NCBI GenBank assembly: GCA_031769625.1
Contig: JAUIMM010002007.1
Coordinates: 248,001-312,000, forward strand
Direction of reading: 5' to 3'
DNA from: Taudactylus pleione
Taxonomy: Eukaryota > Chordata > Amphibia > Anura > Myobatrachidae
Length of the DNA: 64,000 bases
The translations under genes were made by a program, and so were the position numbers. Below, piece by piece: positions 1-10,855 of the stretch (the stretch's first letter is position 1; each line of letters opens with the position of its first letter). The notes beneath the pieces were generated by a model that searched no databases, was not told where the DNA came from, and worked only from the letters and a program-made list of their open reading frames with translations.

Positions 1-1318
1 TCCTCTGCGGTTATATCACTTGCCAAGGAGTCAAGAGAGGCACCCTGAGAACTCAGACCAGGGGTTCCCCTCAGAAATTCCTCCATCCTCTCCCTGATGA
101 GTGGCTGCTCAGACAGAAGATCAGAATAGTAGGACACAATAACATCCAGAATGCCTTCCTTGTCAGTACGAAGAACACCCTGTCCGTCCACCAGTCCTCT
201 GACATGTTTGGCGTCGACTGACCTCCTACAGCTCTGGTAGGGATCAGGCGAGTGGTACATACCATAATCCCTTTCCAAAACCAAGGATGCCAATCGGTTA
301 TATGGAACTCTTTCATCTGAGCCTTCACTCGGGAGATTTCCCCATCATCTCCCTCCTCAGAGATCAGGAAATCCAATTTCCTTCTCAGATTACGGTAGAT
401 ATTTTGCTTTATCAAGTTTTTCCTAGCTATAAGGCCACGGAAAAATTTGCAGGTTCTCTTTTTAATCACCTCCCACCACTCAGACCTACTCCAACCAGCC
501 TCCAGAAGTGTCTCCTGAGATTGAAAGAAGACCCTGAAGGACTGCCTAACTCTCTCTTCTTCCAGGAGTTCAGAGTTCAAACGCCACAGACCCCGCCCCT
601 TCTGAGGGGTTTCTGAAGCATTCAAAGTTACTGAGAGCAAACCGTGATCGGAAAATTCCACCAACCTCACCCCAAGGGATGAAGTCTTGGAAGTCTCCTT
701 AACAAAAAACCTATCTATCCTAGACCTACGACTACCACTAAAGTAGGTGAAACCCGTGAGGTCTGGGGAGTGACGAATATGCACATCCACCAAACCAGCC
801 TGTCTAACCATGCTAACTAAAAAATTGGAATCATAGCCCAGGGGTCTCCTTGAGCCTCCCCTGTCTTTTGGCCTAACAACGGTATTAAAATCACCACCAA
901 AGACGACCTGCTGGGCTGTAAAAAGAAAAGGTTTTATCTCCATAAAGAGACTTTTCCTATCACCTGGTGTCTGTGGCCCATACACATTAATTAATCTCAC
1001 ATCTTGTCCCTTTATGTTGACATCCAAAATCATACATCTACCTGCTTGCAATTCAATAACCTTGTGCACAGTTACCATATCAGAAAAAAGGACTGCCACC
1101 CCACCGTATGGCTCGGCCGCAAGAGACCAGTAAGAAGGACCCCTCCTCCACTCCTGCTTCGCCTTGTGGAGGATATCCAATTTACTAATCCTAGTCTCTT
1201 GCAAAAATAAAACATCAACATCAATCGTATTGAAAAAATCAAAGGCCATCATACGAGCACATTCGGACAACACGGAAGCCACATTAATCGTGGCACATCG
1301 TATAGGATGAGGATCCAT
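1..1318 (-). pseudogene. LINE ORF2 of copy 1: endonuclease part intact, then 1-bp frameshift; continues off window
   Basis: The start is the ATG at 1316-1318, 66 nt after the ORF1 stop. Residues 1 to about 340 match copy 2 ORF2 except for M24 in place of I24. They keep the whole AP-type endonuclease: FLQETR, GGDFN near residue 141, SRIDRFF, and SDH near 223-225. At about 303/304 one base is missing relative to copy 2 (TATGGAACTC against TATTGGAACTC on the plus strand). The frame then changes after Lys-Glu-Phe and meets a stop at 71, giving a 415-residue product without reverse transcriptase. The old frame stays open from the deletion to the window edge, so this is a recent lesion or a single-base assembly error. 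As written, the copy could not make a working ORF2 protein. Confidence 0.88.
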
Positions 1319-1384
1319 GTTTCTAGGTTATGGAATATTACAAGACCTTGCTTACTTTTACATACCATCACCACAAAACAAGTC

Positions 1385-4300
1385 TTAACACTGCACGCCA
1401 GCCCCCTGCGGGCCAGCCACACCACCGCTTGTGGCATCCCCACCCCCCTCCCTTCCACCCCCAGAGGGTACACCACCCTCCTCAGGGATCCCAGGGTCAG
1501 GGGCCTTGGCCACAAACTTTATGACCTGGCAGTGTACCCCACCACCAGTGCCACTTGGCCCGACCCCCGAGCTCTGGGATGACTCCACATCAGTCTCTTT
1601 GACTACCTCCTGCTGAACCGCCACTGTCTCCTCCATTGCCACCACCTCCTCCTTTCTCCTTTCCACCACCCTTCTTTCCATCGGGGCCAGAGTTTCCTTA
1701 TTTACCGCCTCTTCCCCCACCTCCGGGATTGACTCCCTTCTTTTTTTCCCGTCCCGGTGCCTCTCACTTTCTTTAAAAGACCTCTTTGTTTTTCTTTTGT
1801 TTTTTTTTGACACCAGATAACACTCTCCATCTTTCCTTATGATTTCCTCCTCATCAGAGGAGAAAACATCAAATTTATTTGATAACACCACTTGTGTTTC
1901 TGCATCTTTCTCTTTTATCCCCTTCCCTCCCCGCCTAACCTCCTGAAATGTCTCCTCCATTACCTCCTCCCTACTTTCAACATTTACCACCTCATCCTGC
2001 TCTATACCCTCTTCTTCTACCTCATTCACCACCTCACTCACCACCACACTACTACCCACCACCTGTTCTAACACCACATTGTGACTGGCTTTCGGACATC
2101 TGCTATAAGGGTGCCCCTCCACCCCACACAAATTGCACCTGACAGTGTGACAATCTCTAGACCAGTGACCCACACCCCCACACAAAGAACACTTCACCAC
2201 AGTGCACTCGGAACTAACGTGACGGTGATCACCACACTTAAAACATGTCCTCGGCTGCCCAGGATAAAAACACTGAACCCTGTCCCTACCTATATAGGCA
2301 GCCGAGGGCACATGCACACACCCCCTTTCAGAATACCTCAACCTAATTCCTACTTCCCACGCCCCTCCCCACACACCCAACACATAACCAGCCTTTGTTA
2401 CCCCCGATTCAAGATCACAAAATCTCTTAAGCCAAAAGGCAATATCCTCTGGAGGTAATGATTCATTTCTGACTAGGATCGTAGCTTTGACCCTGTCCTG
2501 CCTGGTGACCAGGTTAACCACATACTTCTCAAATGGGTCCTTGGATCTGCACGCCTGCCACTTCACCCAGAAAACCTGCAGACCCTGGTACGACACAAAG
2601 CTCAAGTCATACTCCAGGGTCCGCACTGGGTGAATGCAGGCATACAGATCTGCCGCACCGAACCCCAGGCTAAACACCATTTTAAGGAAAGCCTCTCTAC
2701 TTGGGGCTTCCCCTGGAGCAATCCACTTAAATTGAACAAGGTTCCTTCTTTTGCCAACACCTCCAGGCGTAGGTGCAGCATATGACACATTATTTGCTCT
2801 TTGTCTAGTAACCACACTGGCATAAGACAGAACACTCGGAGCTGATTTAGCCTGCCTCTCACCTCTCGAGACCATGTCTTTTTCTATTGCAGCAGCAGCC
2901 ACTCTAGCCCTTTCAGGGACTAACATTTTATCACCATATATAGTTTCAATCACCTTTCTTTGTTCAGCCGAAAGAGTCTCTTTATTCAGTATCGGCATTC
3001 CCTGTGCCAATATTGGACGGCTGACTGATACAGATGACACCCCTGGCACTTCCTCAGGAGCCTTATCCTGATGGGATTCCCCCTCCATGCCAGCTTCTAC
3101 CAATACTGCTGCCTGAATCAGCTCAGAATCCATGGCCTCAATGCAATCAGGGATAGTAGCTGCCAGTTCCCCCACAGGTACTGTTGCTCCACCTATAGGG
3201 ACCAGGGGGACCAGGGTAACAATTTGGGCACCCCCACTCCCAATCCCCCCAGTCTCCTTTGCATCATCGCTTACCTTATCAACTGGCTCCCCCTGCACTC
3301 TCCGACCAGCATCCTCGGACGGCTGAGCCTCCACAGCAGCTGAAGACGGAACCTCCTCCTGTTCTGACTTAACCACCTCCATGTCACTCATAGAGGTAGA
3401 TTCCGATTTGATCATCTTTTTTTTTATTTTCTTTAAATATTCCAAGCGGTCCTTAGCATTTCCCAAAGAAACGGACAAAGCTGTAATTTCCTCCTTAAAA
3501 GACCATCTGTCCCAGGTAGCGCTAACATTTCTTTTTCTCTTTTTTTCGCTTAGCTTGTTGCTCAGCTTCCTAATCTCTTTTTGAAGCTGATCCATGCTCA
3601 AAGCAGCATACACGTCATCTTCTTCATCCGCAGACACTTGGTCCTCCTCCACCGTCTTCTCCCCTTTTGCGGCACCCCCCGCTTCACTGCCAGTGGGGGC
3701 CACCATCTCCCCCTGAGTTGCCTCACTCAGGGGTCCCTCCACTGACAGTTTGGGGAGCACCGCTGGGCTAGGGGTCACCATAACTGCACCTCCAGCACTG
3801 ATCACCAGATTGCTGCTTTCTGTCATCTCCATGTCCTCCGATTCACTGCCAGTGAGGGTCTCCATACCCCCCCGAGTTGCCTCACTCGGGGGTCCCTCCA
3901 CTGGCAGTTTGGAGGCAAGACTTGCAGACACTGGTCCCATCTCCTCTGCACCGCTAGCGGGGGCCGCCATTACCCCCCGAGTTGCGTCACTCGGGGGTCC
4001 CGCCACCAGCGGTTTGGAGACTGGCACTCTGCTGAACTCCACTGGACCCCCCGCTCTCCGAACTGAAAGTCCAGGGGGGTCCAGGACACCTCCTCCGCCC
4101 GCCGCCGGGTCCACGAGCACAGCAGCCGCCTTCCGACTCCCCGGCACGTCCGCCGCTGGTACAGGGAGTCCTCCGCTTGCCGCCGCCGTCCGCTCCATCA
4201 GCTCCGGCTGCTTCGGCTGCTCCGTCAGACTCCGTCTCCCGGGCAGGCGCGCCAAAGGGACAGGGGGGTCCGGAGCTCCAGCCGCGCACACTTGCGGCCT

Positions 4301-4441
4301 CCGCGAACCGGCGGGTGGATCCCCGGCCTCGCGCTGCAGTCCTCCGGCAGGCAGGTTAGGCGGGTCAGGCGGGTCAGGTGGGACAGGAGCGACAGAACCC
4401 CTGCTTGATCCTCCAGCCCGGGGTCTGCCTCTCTTAGTCAT
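1385..4441 (-). CDS. LINE ORF1 protein, copy 1 (1018 aa, three CCHC zinc knuckles)
   Basis: This is the nucleic-acid-binding ORF1 protein expected to package the LINE RNA. From the ATG at 4439-4441 (MTKRGRPRAGG) it has: a Pro/Ala/Gly-rich N-terminal third with three imperfect GPPSEATRGG-type repeats; a charged, probably coiled-coil stretch from about residue 283 (MDQLQKEIRKL) to 350; an RRM-like region from about 569 (VQFKW) to 720; three CX2CX4HX4C knuckles at about 733-782; an acidic linker; and a basic, nuclear-localisation-like run near 878-904. The frame is fully open. It differs from copy 2 mainly upstream of the RRM-like region, with one dense block between the first and second N-terminal repeats. 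The protein is far longer than mammalian L1 ORF1p, as in other Tx1-type elements. The stop TAA lies 66 nt before the ORF2 ATG. Confidence 0.9.
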   Translation of the reverse strand: MTKRGRPRAGGSSRGSVAPVPPDPPDPPNLPAGGLQREAGDPPAGSRRPQVCAAGAPDPPVPLARLPGRRSLTEQPKQPELMERTAAASGGLPVPAADVPGSRKAAAVLVDPAAGGGGVLDPPGLSVRRAGGPVEFSRVPVSKPLVAGPPSDATRGVMAAPASGAEEMGPVSASLASKLPVEGPPSEATRGGMETLTGSESEDMEMTESSNLVISAGGAVMVTPSPAVLPKLSVEGPLSEATQGEMVAPTGSEAGGAAKGEKTVEEDQVSADEEDDVYAALSMDQLQKEIRKLSNKLSEKKRKRNVSATWDRWSFKEEITALSVSLGNAKDRLEYLKKIKKKMIKSESTSMSDMEVVKSEQEEVPSSAAVEAQPSEDAGRRVQGEPVDKVSDDAKETGGIGSGGAQIVTLVPLVPIGGATVPVGELAATIPDCIEAMDSELIQAAVLVEAGMEGESHQDKAPEEVPGVSSVSVSRPILAQGMPILNKETLSAEQRKVIETIYGDKMLVPERARVAAAAIEKDMVSRGERQAKSAPSVLSYASVVTRQRANNVSYAAPTPGGVGKRRNLVQFKWIAPGEAPSREAFLKMVFSLGFGAADLYACIHPVRTLEYDLSFVSYQGLQVFWVKWQACRSKDPFEKYVVNLVTRQDRVKATILVRNESLPPEDIAFWLKRFCDLESGVTKAGYVLGVWGGAWEVGIRLRYSERGCVHVPSAAYIGRDRVQCFYPGQPRTCFKCGDHRHVSSECTVVKCSLCGGVGHWSRDCHTVRCNLCGVEGHPYSRCPKASHNVVLEQVVGSSVVVSEVVNEVEEEGIEQDEVVNVESREEVMEETFQEVRRGGKGIKEKDAETQVVLSNKFDVFSSDEEEIIRKDGECYLVSKKNKRKTKRSFKESERHRDGKKRRESIPEVGEEAVNKETLAPMERRVVERRKEEVVAMEETVAVQQEVVKETDVESSQSSGVGPSGTGGGVHCQVIKFVAKAPDPGIPEEGGVPSGGGREGGGDATSGGVAGPQGAGVQC

Positions 4442-4610
4442 GGTGCTGAAAGGCAGCAGGACTACAGCAAATCCTCAGCATCACAAACAGCAGGATCAGC
4501 AGCGATATCTTCCCCAGGAGGAAACAGCCTGCCTGGGGAAGCCCTCTTCCTGTCTCAGCAGCTCACCACCTCCTCCTAGGACACTCCTCTCCCAAATGGT
4601 ATGCTACAGA
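4442..4610 (-). other. LINE copy 1 5' untranslated region
   Basis: These 169 bp lie between the element's 5' end and the ORF1 ATG, the same length as in copy 2. I see no TATA-like element or repeated promoter units. Copy 2 differs at four positions here (4460, 4463, 4524 and 4548). With so short a leader, any internal promoter would have to extend into the CpG-rich start of ORF1. Confidence 0.75.
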
Positions 4611-4612
4611 CA

Positions 4613-5320
4613 CAGAAGTTGATTTTGGTGCTTAATTTTGACACAGAACCCTCCAGAAAGATATTTACCCGTATGAAAAATACTGTAAGCCCCGGACCTT
4701 AAAAATCGGCCAAAAATCTATTTCTTCAAAAATCCCCAAATTCTGCTTAAAACTTTCAGTAAACCTTAAAAAAGATTTGGTGCGGTGACAGAAGTTGATT
4801 TTGGTGCTTAATTTTGACACAGAACCCTCCAGAAAGATATTTACCCGTATGTAAAATTCTGTAAGCCCCGGACCTTAAAAATCGGGCAAAAATTTTTTTT
4901 TCTTCAAAAATCACCAAATTCTGCTGAAAACTTTTAGAAAACCTTAAAAAAGATTTGCTGCGTTGACAGAAGTTGATTTTGGTGCTTAATTCTGACACAG
5001 AACCCTCCAGAAAGATATTTACCCGTATGAAAAATACTGTAAGCCCCGGACCTTAAAAATCGGCCAAAAATCTATTTCTTCAAAAATCCCCAAATTCTGC
5101 TTAAAACTTTCAGTAAACCTTAAAAAAGATTTGGTGCGGTGACAGAAGTTGATTTTGGTGCTTAATTTTGACACAGAACCCTCCAGAAAGATATTTACCC
5201 GTATGTAAAATTCTGTAAGCCCCGGACCTTAAAAATCGGGCAAAAATTTTTTTTTCTTCAAAAATCACCAAATTCTGCTGAAAACTTTTAGAAAACCTTA
5301 AAAAAGATTTGCTGCGTTGA
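4613..5320. repeat. 354-bp satellite dimer present twice in tandem
   Basis: Two adjacent 354-bp units (4613-4966 and 4967-5320) are almost identical. Each pairs a monomer with ATACTGTAAG and TCTATTTC with one carrying GTATGTAAAATTC, GGGCAAAAA, ATCACC and GCGTTGACAG. I see one base difference, TTTTGACA against TTCTGACA near the start. The ATACTG variant occurs nowhere else that I found, so this is a very recent local duplication next to LINE copy 1. Confidence 0.85.
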
Positions 5321-8300
5321 CAGAAGTTGATTTTGGTGCTTAATTCTGACACAGAACCCTCCAGAAAGATATTTACCCGTATGAAAAATTCTGTAAGCCC
5401 CGCCCCTTAAAAATTGGCCAAAAATTTTTTCCTTCAAAAATCCCCAAATTCTGCTTAAAACTTTCAGTAAACCTTAAAAAAGATTTGCTGCGGTGACAAA
5501 AGTTGATTTTGGTGCTTAATTTTGACACTGAACCCTCCAGAAAGATATTTACCAGTATGAAAAAATCTGTAAGCCCCGGATCTTAAAAATCGGCCAAAAA
5601 TCTATTTCTTCAAAAATCCCCAAATTCTGCTTAAAACTTTCAGTAAACCTTAAAAAAGATTTGGTGCGGTGACAGAAGTTGATTTTGGTGCTTAATTTTG
5701 ACACAGAACCCTCCAGAAAGATATTTACCCGTATGTAAAATTCTGTAAGCCCCGGACCTTAAAAATCGGGCAAAAAATTTTTTTTCTTCAAAAATCCCCA
5801 AATTCTGCTGAAAACTTTTAGAAAACCTTAAAAAAGATTTGCTGCGGTGACAGAAGTTGATTTTGGTGCTTAATTTTGACACAGAACCCTCCAGAAAGAA
5901 ATTTACCCGTATGAAAAATTCGGTAAGCCCCGGACCTTAAAAATCGGGCAAAAATTTTTCTCTTCAAAAATCCCCAAATTCTGCTTAAAACTTTCAGTAA
6001 ACCTTAAAAAAGATTTGCTGCGGTGACAGAAGTTGATTTTGGTGCTTAATTTTGACACAGAACCCTCCAGAAAGATATTTACCCGTATGAAAAATTCTGT
6101 AAGCCCCGGACCTTAAAAATCGGCCCAAAATTTTTTTCTTCAAAAATCCCCAAATTCTGCTGAAAACTTTTAGAAAACCTTAAAAAACATTTGCTGCGGT
6201 GACAGAAGTTGATTTTGGTGCTTAATTTTGACACAGAACCCTCCAGAAAGAAATTTACCCGTATGAAAAATTCGGTAAGCCCCGGACCTTAAAAATCGGC
6301 CAAAAATTTTTCTCTTCAAAAATCCCCAAATTCTGCTTAAAACTTTCAGTAAACCTTAAAAAAGATTTGCTGCGGTGACAGAAGTTGATTTTGGTGCTTA
6401 ATTTTGACACAGAACCCTCCAGAAAGATATTTACCCATATGAAAAATTCTGTAAGCCCCAGACCTTAAAAATCGGGCAAAAATTTTTTTCTTCAAAAATC
6501 CCCAAATTCTGCTTAAAACTTTCAGTAAACATTAAAAAAGATTTGATGCGGTGACAAAAGTTGATTTTGGTGCTTTATTTTGACACAGAACCCTCCAGAA
6601 AGATATTTACCCATATGAAAAATTCTGTAAGCTCTGGTCCTTAAAAATCGGCCAAAATTTTTTTTCTTCAAAAATCCCCAAATTCTCCTTAAAACTTTCA
6701 GTAAACCTTAAAAAAGATTTGCTGCGGTGACAGAAGTTGATTTTGGTGCTTTATTTTGACACAGAACCCTCCAGAAAGATATTTACCCATATGAAAAATT
6801 CTGTACGCCCCGGACCTTAAAAATCGGGCAAAAATTTTTTTTTCTTCAAAAATCCCCAAATTCTGCTGAAAACTTTTAGTAAACCTTAAAAAAGATTTGC
6901 TGCGGTGACAGAAGTTGATTTTGGTGCTTAATTCTGACACAGATCCCTCCAGAAAGATATTTACCCTTATGAAAAATTCTGTAAGCCCCGCCCCTTAAAA
7001 ATCGGCCAAAAATTTTTTTCTTCAAAAATCCCCAAATTCTGCTTAAAACTTTCAGTAAACTTTACAAAAGATTTGCTGCGGTGACAAAAGTTGATTTTGG
7101 TGCTTAATTTTGACACTGAACCCTCCAGAAAGATATTTACCAGTATGAAAAAATCTGTAAGCCCCGGACCTTAAAAATCGGCCAAAAATCGTTTTCTTCA
7201 AAAATCCCCAAATTCTGCTTAAAACTTTCAGTAAACCTTAAAAAAGATTTGGTGCTGTGACAGAAGTTGATTTTGGTGCTTAATTTTGACACAGAACTCT
7301 CAAGAAAGAATTTACCCGTATGAAAAATTCTGTAAGCCCCGGACCTTAAAAATCGGCCAAAAATTTTTTTCTTCAAAAATCCCCAAATTCTGCTTAAAAC
7401 TTTCAGTAAACCTTAAAAAAGATTTGGTGCGGTGACAGAAGTTGATTTTGGTGCTTAATTTTGACACAGAACTCTCAAGAAAGAATTTACCCGTATGAAA
7501 AATTCTGTAAGCCCCGGACCTTAAAAATCGGCCAAAAATTTTTTTCTTCAAAAATCACCAAATTCTGCTTAAAACTTTCAGTAAACCTTAAAAAAGATTT
7601 GCTGCGTTGACAGAAGTTGATTTTGGTGCTTAATTCTGACACAGAACCCTCCAGAAAGATATTTACCCGTATGAAAAATTCTGTAAGCCCCGCCCCTTAA
7701 AAATTGGCCAAAATTTTTTTCCTTCAAAAATCCCCAAATTCTGCTTAAAACTTTCAGTAAACCTTAAAAAAGATTTGCTGCGGTGACAAAAGTTGATTTT
7801 GGTGCTTAATTTTGACACTGAACCCTTCAGAAAGATATTTACCAGTATGAAAAAATCTGTAAGCCCCGGATCTTAAAAATCGGCCAAAAATCTATTTCTT
7901 CAAAAATCCCCAAATTCTGCTTAAAACTTTCAGTAAACCTTAAAAAAGATTTGGTGCGGTGACAGAAGTTGATTTTGGTGCTTAATTTTGACACAGAACC
8001 CTCCAGAAAGATATTTACCCGTATGTAAAATTCTGTAAGCCCCGGACCTTAAAAATCGGGCAAAAATTTTTTTTTCTTCAAAAATCCCCAAATTCTGCTG
8101 AAAACTTTTAGAAAACCTTAAAAAAGATTTGCTGCGGTGACAGAAGTTGATTTTGGTGCTTAATTTTGACACAGAACCCTCCAGAAAGAAATTTACCCTT
8201 ATGAAAAATTCGGTAAGCCCCGGACCTTAAAAATCGGGCAAAAATGTTTCTCTTCAAAAATCCCCAAATTCTGCTTAAAACTTTCAGTAAACCTTAAAAA

Positions 8301-9110
8301 AGATTTGCTGCGGTGACAGAAGTTGATTTTGGTGCTTAATTTTGACACAGAACCCTCCAGAAAGATATTTACCCGTATGAAAAATTCTGTAAGCCCCGGA
8401 CCTTAAAAATCGGCCCAAAATTTTTTTCTTCAAAAATCCCCAAATTCTGCTGAAAACTTTTAGAAAACCTTAAAAAACATTTGCTGCGGTGACAGAAGTT
8501 GATTTTGGTGCTTAATTTTGACACAGAACCCTCCAGAAAGAAATTTACCCGTATGAAAAATTTGGTAAGCCCCGGACCTTAAAAATCGGCCAAAAATTTT
8601 TCTCTTCAAAAATCCCCAAATTCTGCTTAAAACTTTCAGTAAACCTTAAAAAAGATTTGCTGCGGTGACAGAAGTTGATTTTGGTGCTTAATTTTGACAC
8701 AGAACCCTCCAGAAAGATATTTACCCATATGAAAAATTCTGTAAGCCCCAGACCTTAAAAATCGGGCAAAAATTTTTTTCTTCAAAAATCCCCAAATTCT
8801 GCTTAAAACTTTCAGTAAACATTAAAAAAGATTTGATGCGGTGACAAAAGTTGATTTTGGTGCTTTATTTTGACACAGAACCCTCCAGAAAGATATTTAC
8901 CCATATGAAAAATTCTGTAAGCTCTGGTCCTTAAAAATCGGCCAAAATTTTTTTTCTTCAAAAATCCCCAAATTCTCCTTAAAACTTTCAGTAAACCTTA
9001 AAAAAGATTTGCTGCGGTGACAGAAGTTGATTTTGGTGCTTTATTTTGACACAGAACCCTCCATAAAGATATTTACCCATATGAAAAATTCTGTACGCCC
9101 CGGACCTTAA
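5321..9110. repeat. 13-monomer (2,290-bp) offset repeat of a 1.5-kb satellite segment
   Basis: About 5321-6820 recurs at about 7611-9110, an offset of 2,290 bp or 13 monomers. Both copies keep the same order of variants: CCCCGCCCC with TTGGCC; GACAAAAG with CAGTATG; a TCTATTTC monomer; TTCGG monomers; the CATATG/CCCCAGACC monomer; and the GCTCTGGTCC monomer. They part at about 6820/9110, where one reads GGGCAAAAA with a longer T-run and the other GGCCAAAA. Boundaries are by eye and good to within tens of bases. Confidence 0.75.
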
Positions 9111-10855
9111 AAATCGGCCAAAATTTTTTTCTTCAAAAATCCCCAAATTCTGCTGAAAACTTTCAGAAAACCTTAAAAAAGATTTGCTGCGGTGACAGAA
9201 GTTGATTTTGGTGCTTAATTTTGACATAGAACCATCCAGAAAGATATTTACCCATATGAAAAATTCTGTAAGCCCTGGACCTTAAAAATCGGCCAAAATT
9301 ATTTTCTTCAAAAATCCCCAAATTCTGCTTAAAACTTTCAGTAAACCTTAAAAAAGATTTGCTGCGGTGACAAAAGTTGATTTTGGTGCTTAATTTTGAC
9401 ACTGAACCCTCCAGAAAGATATTTACCCGTATGAAAAAATCTGTAAGCCCCGGATCTTAAAAATCGACCAAAAATCTTTTTCTTCAAAAATCCCCAAATT
9501 CTGCTTAAAACTTTCAGTAAACCTTAAAAAAGATTTGGTGCGGTGACAGAAGTTGATTTTGGTGCTTAATTTTGACACAGAACCCTCCAGAAAGATATTT
9601 ACCCGTATGAAAAATTCTGTAAGCCCCGGACCTTAAAAATCGGGCAAAAATTTTTTTCTTCAAAAATCCCCAAATTCTGCTGAAAACTTTTAGAAAACCT
9701 TAAAAAAGATTTGCTGCGGTGACAGAAGTTGATTTTGGTGCTTAATTTTGACACAGAACCCTCCAGAAAGAAATTTACCCGTATGAAAAATTCGGTAAGC
9801 CCCGGACCTTAAAAATCGGCCAAAAATTTTTCTCTTCAAAAATCCCCAAATTCTGCTTAAAACTTTCAGTAAACCTTAAAAAAGATTTGCTGCGGTGACA
9901 GAAGTTGATTTTGGTGCTTAATTTTGACACAGAACCCTCCAGAAAGATATTTACCCGTATGAAAAATTCTGTAAGCCCCGGACCTTAAAAATCGGCCAAA
10001 ATTTTTTTCTTCAAAAATCCCCAAATTCTGCTGAAAACTTTCAGAAAACCTTAAAAAAGATTTGCTGCGGTGACAGAAGTTGATTTTGGTGCTTAATTTT
10101 GACATAGAACCATCCAGAAAGATATTTACCCATATGAAAAATTCTGTAAGCCCTGGACCTTAAAAATCGGCCAAAATTATTTTCTTCAAAAATCCCCAAA
10201 TTCTGCTTAAAACTTTCAGTAAACCTTAAAAAAGATTTGCTGCGGTGACAAAAGTTGATTTTGGTGCTTAATTTTGACACTGAACCCTCCAGAAAGATAT
10301 TTACCCGTATGAAAAAATCTGTAAGCCCCGGATCTTAAAAATCGACCAAAAATCTTTTTCTTCAAAAATCCCCAAATTCTGCTTAAAACTTTCAGTAAAC
10401 CTTAAAAAAGATTTGGTGCGGTGACAGAAGTTGATTTTGGTGCTTAATTTTGACACAGAACCCTCCAGAAAGATATTTACCCGTATGAAAAATTCTGTAA
10501 GCCCCGGACCTTAAAAATCGGGCAAAAATTTTTTTCTTCAAAAATCCCCAAATTCTGCTGAAAACTTTTAGAAAACCTTAAAAAAGATTTGCTGCGGTGA
10601 CAGAAGTTGATTTTGGTGCTTAATTTTGACACAGAACCCTCCAGAAAGAAATTTACCCGTATGAAAAATTCGGTAAGCCCCGGACCTTAAAAATCGGCCA
10701 AAAATTTTTCTCTTCAAAAATCCCCAAATTCTGCTTAAAACTTTCAGTAAACCTTAAAAAAGATTTGCTGCGGTGACAGAAGTTGATTTTGGTGCTTAAT
10801 TTTGACACAGAACCCTCCAGAAAGATATTTACCCGTATGAAAAATTCTGTAAGCC
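9100..10855. repeat. Five-monomer (878-bp) tandem duplication within unit 1
   Basis: About 9100-9977 and 9978-10855 repeat at a spacing of 878 bp. Both copies carry the rare GACATAGAACCATCC monomer (near 9225 and 10103) followed by the TTATTTTC, GATC/GACC and TTTAG monomers. The equivalent part of unit 3 (20.5-21.4 kb) has this block once, which accounts for the change of offset from 11,434 to 10,556. Confidence 0.8.

Larger units (their letters stand above)
1..4610 (-). mobile_element. Tx1/L1-type LINE, copy 1 (cut by left window edge)
   Basis: This is a non-LTR retrotransposon on the minus strand. It matches copy 2 (25208-32380) at an offset of about 27,770 bp with roughly 99% identity. 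The window holds its 5' end, all of ORF1, the 66-nt inter-ORF spacer and the first part of ORF2; the rest lies left of position 1. The 5' end (high-coordinate side) stops at the same element nucleotide as copy 2, so neither is 5'-truncated. The satellite resumes with CACAGAAGTTG at 4611, where copy 2 has GACAGAAGTTG. The junction can be placed only to within a few bases because element and target share ACAGA. Family assignment rests on the ORF1 zinc knuckles and the AP-type endonuclease of ORF2. Confidence 0.93.
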
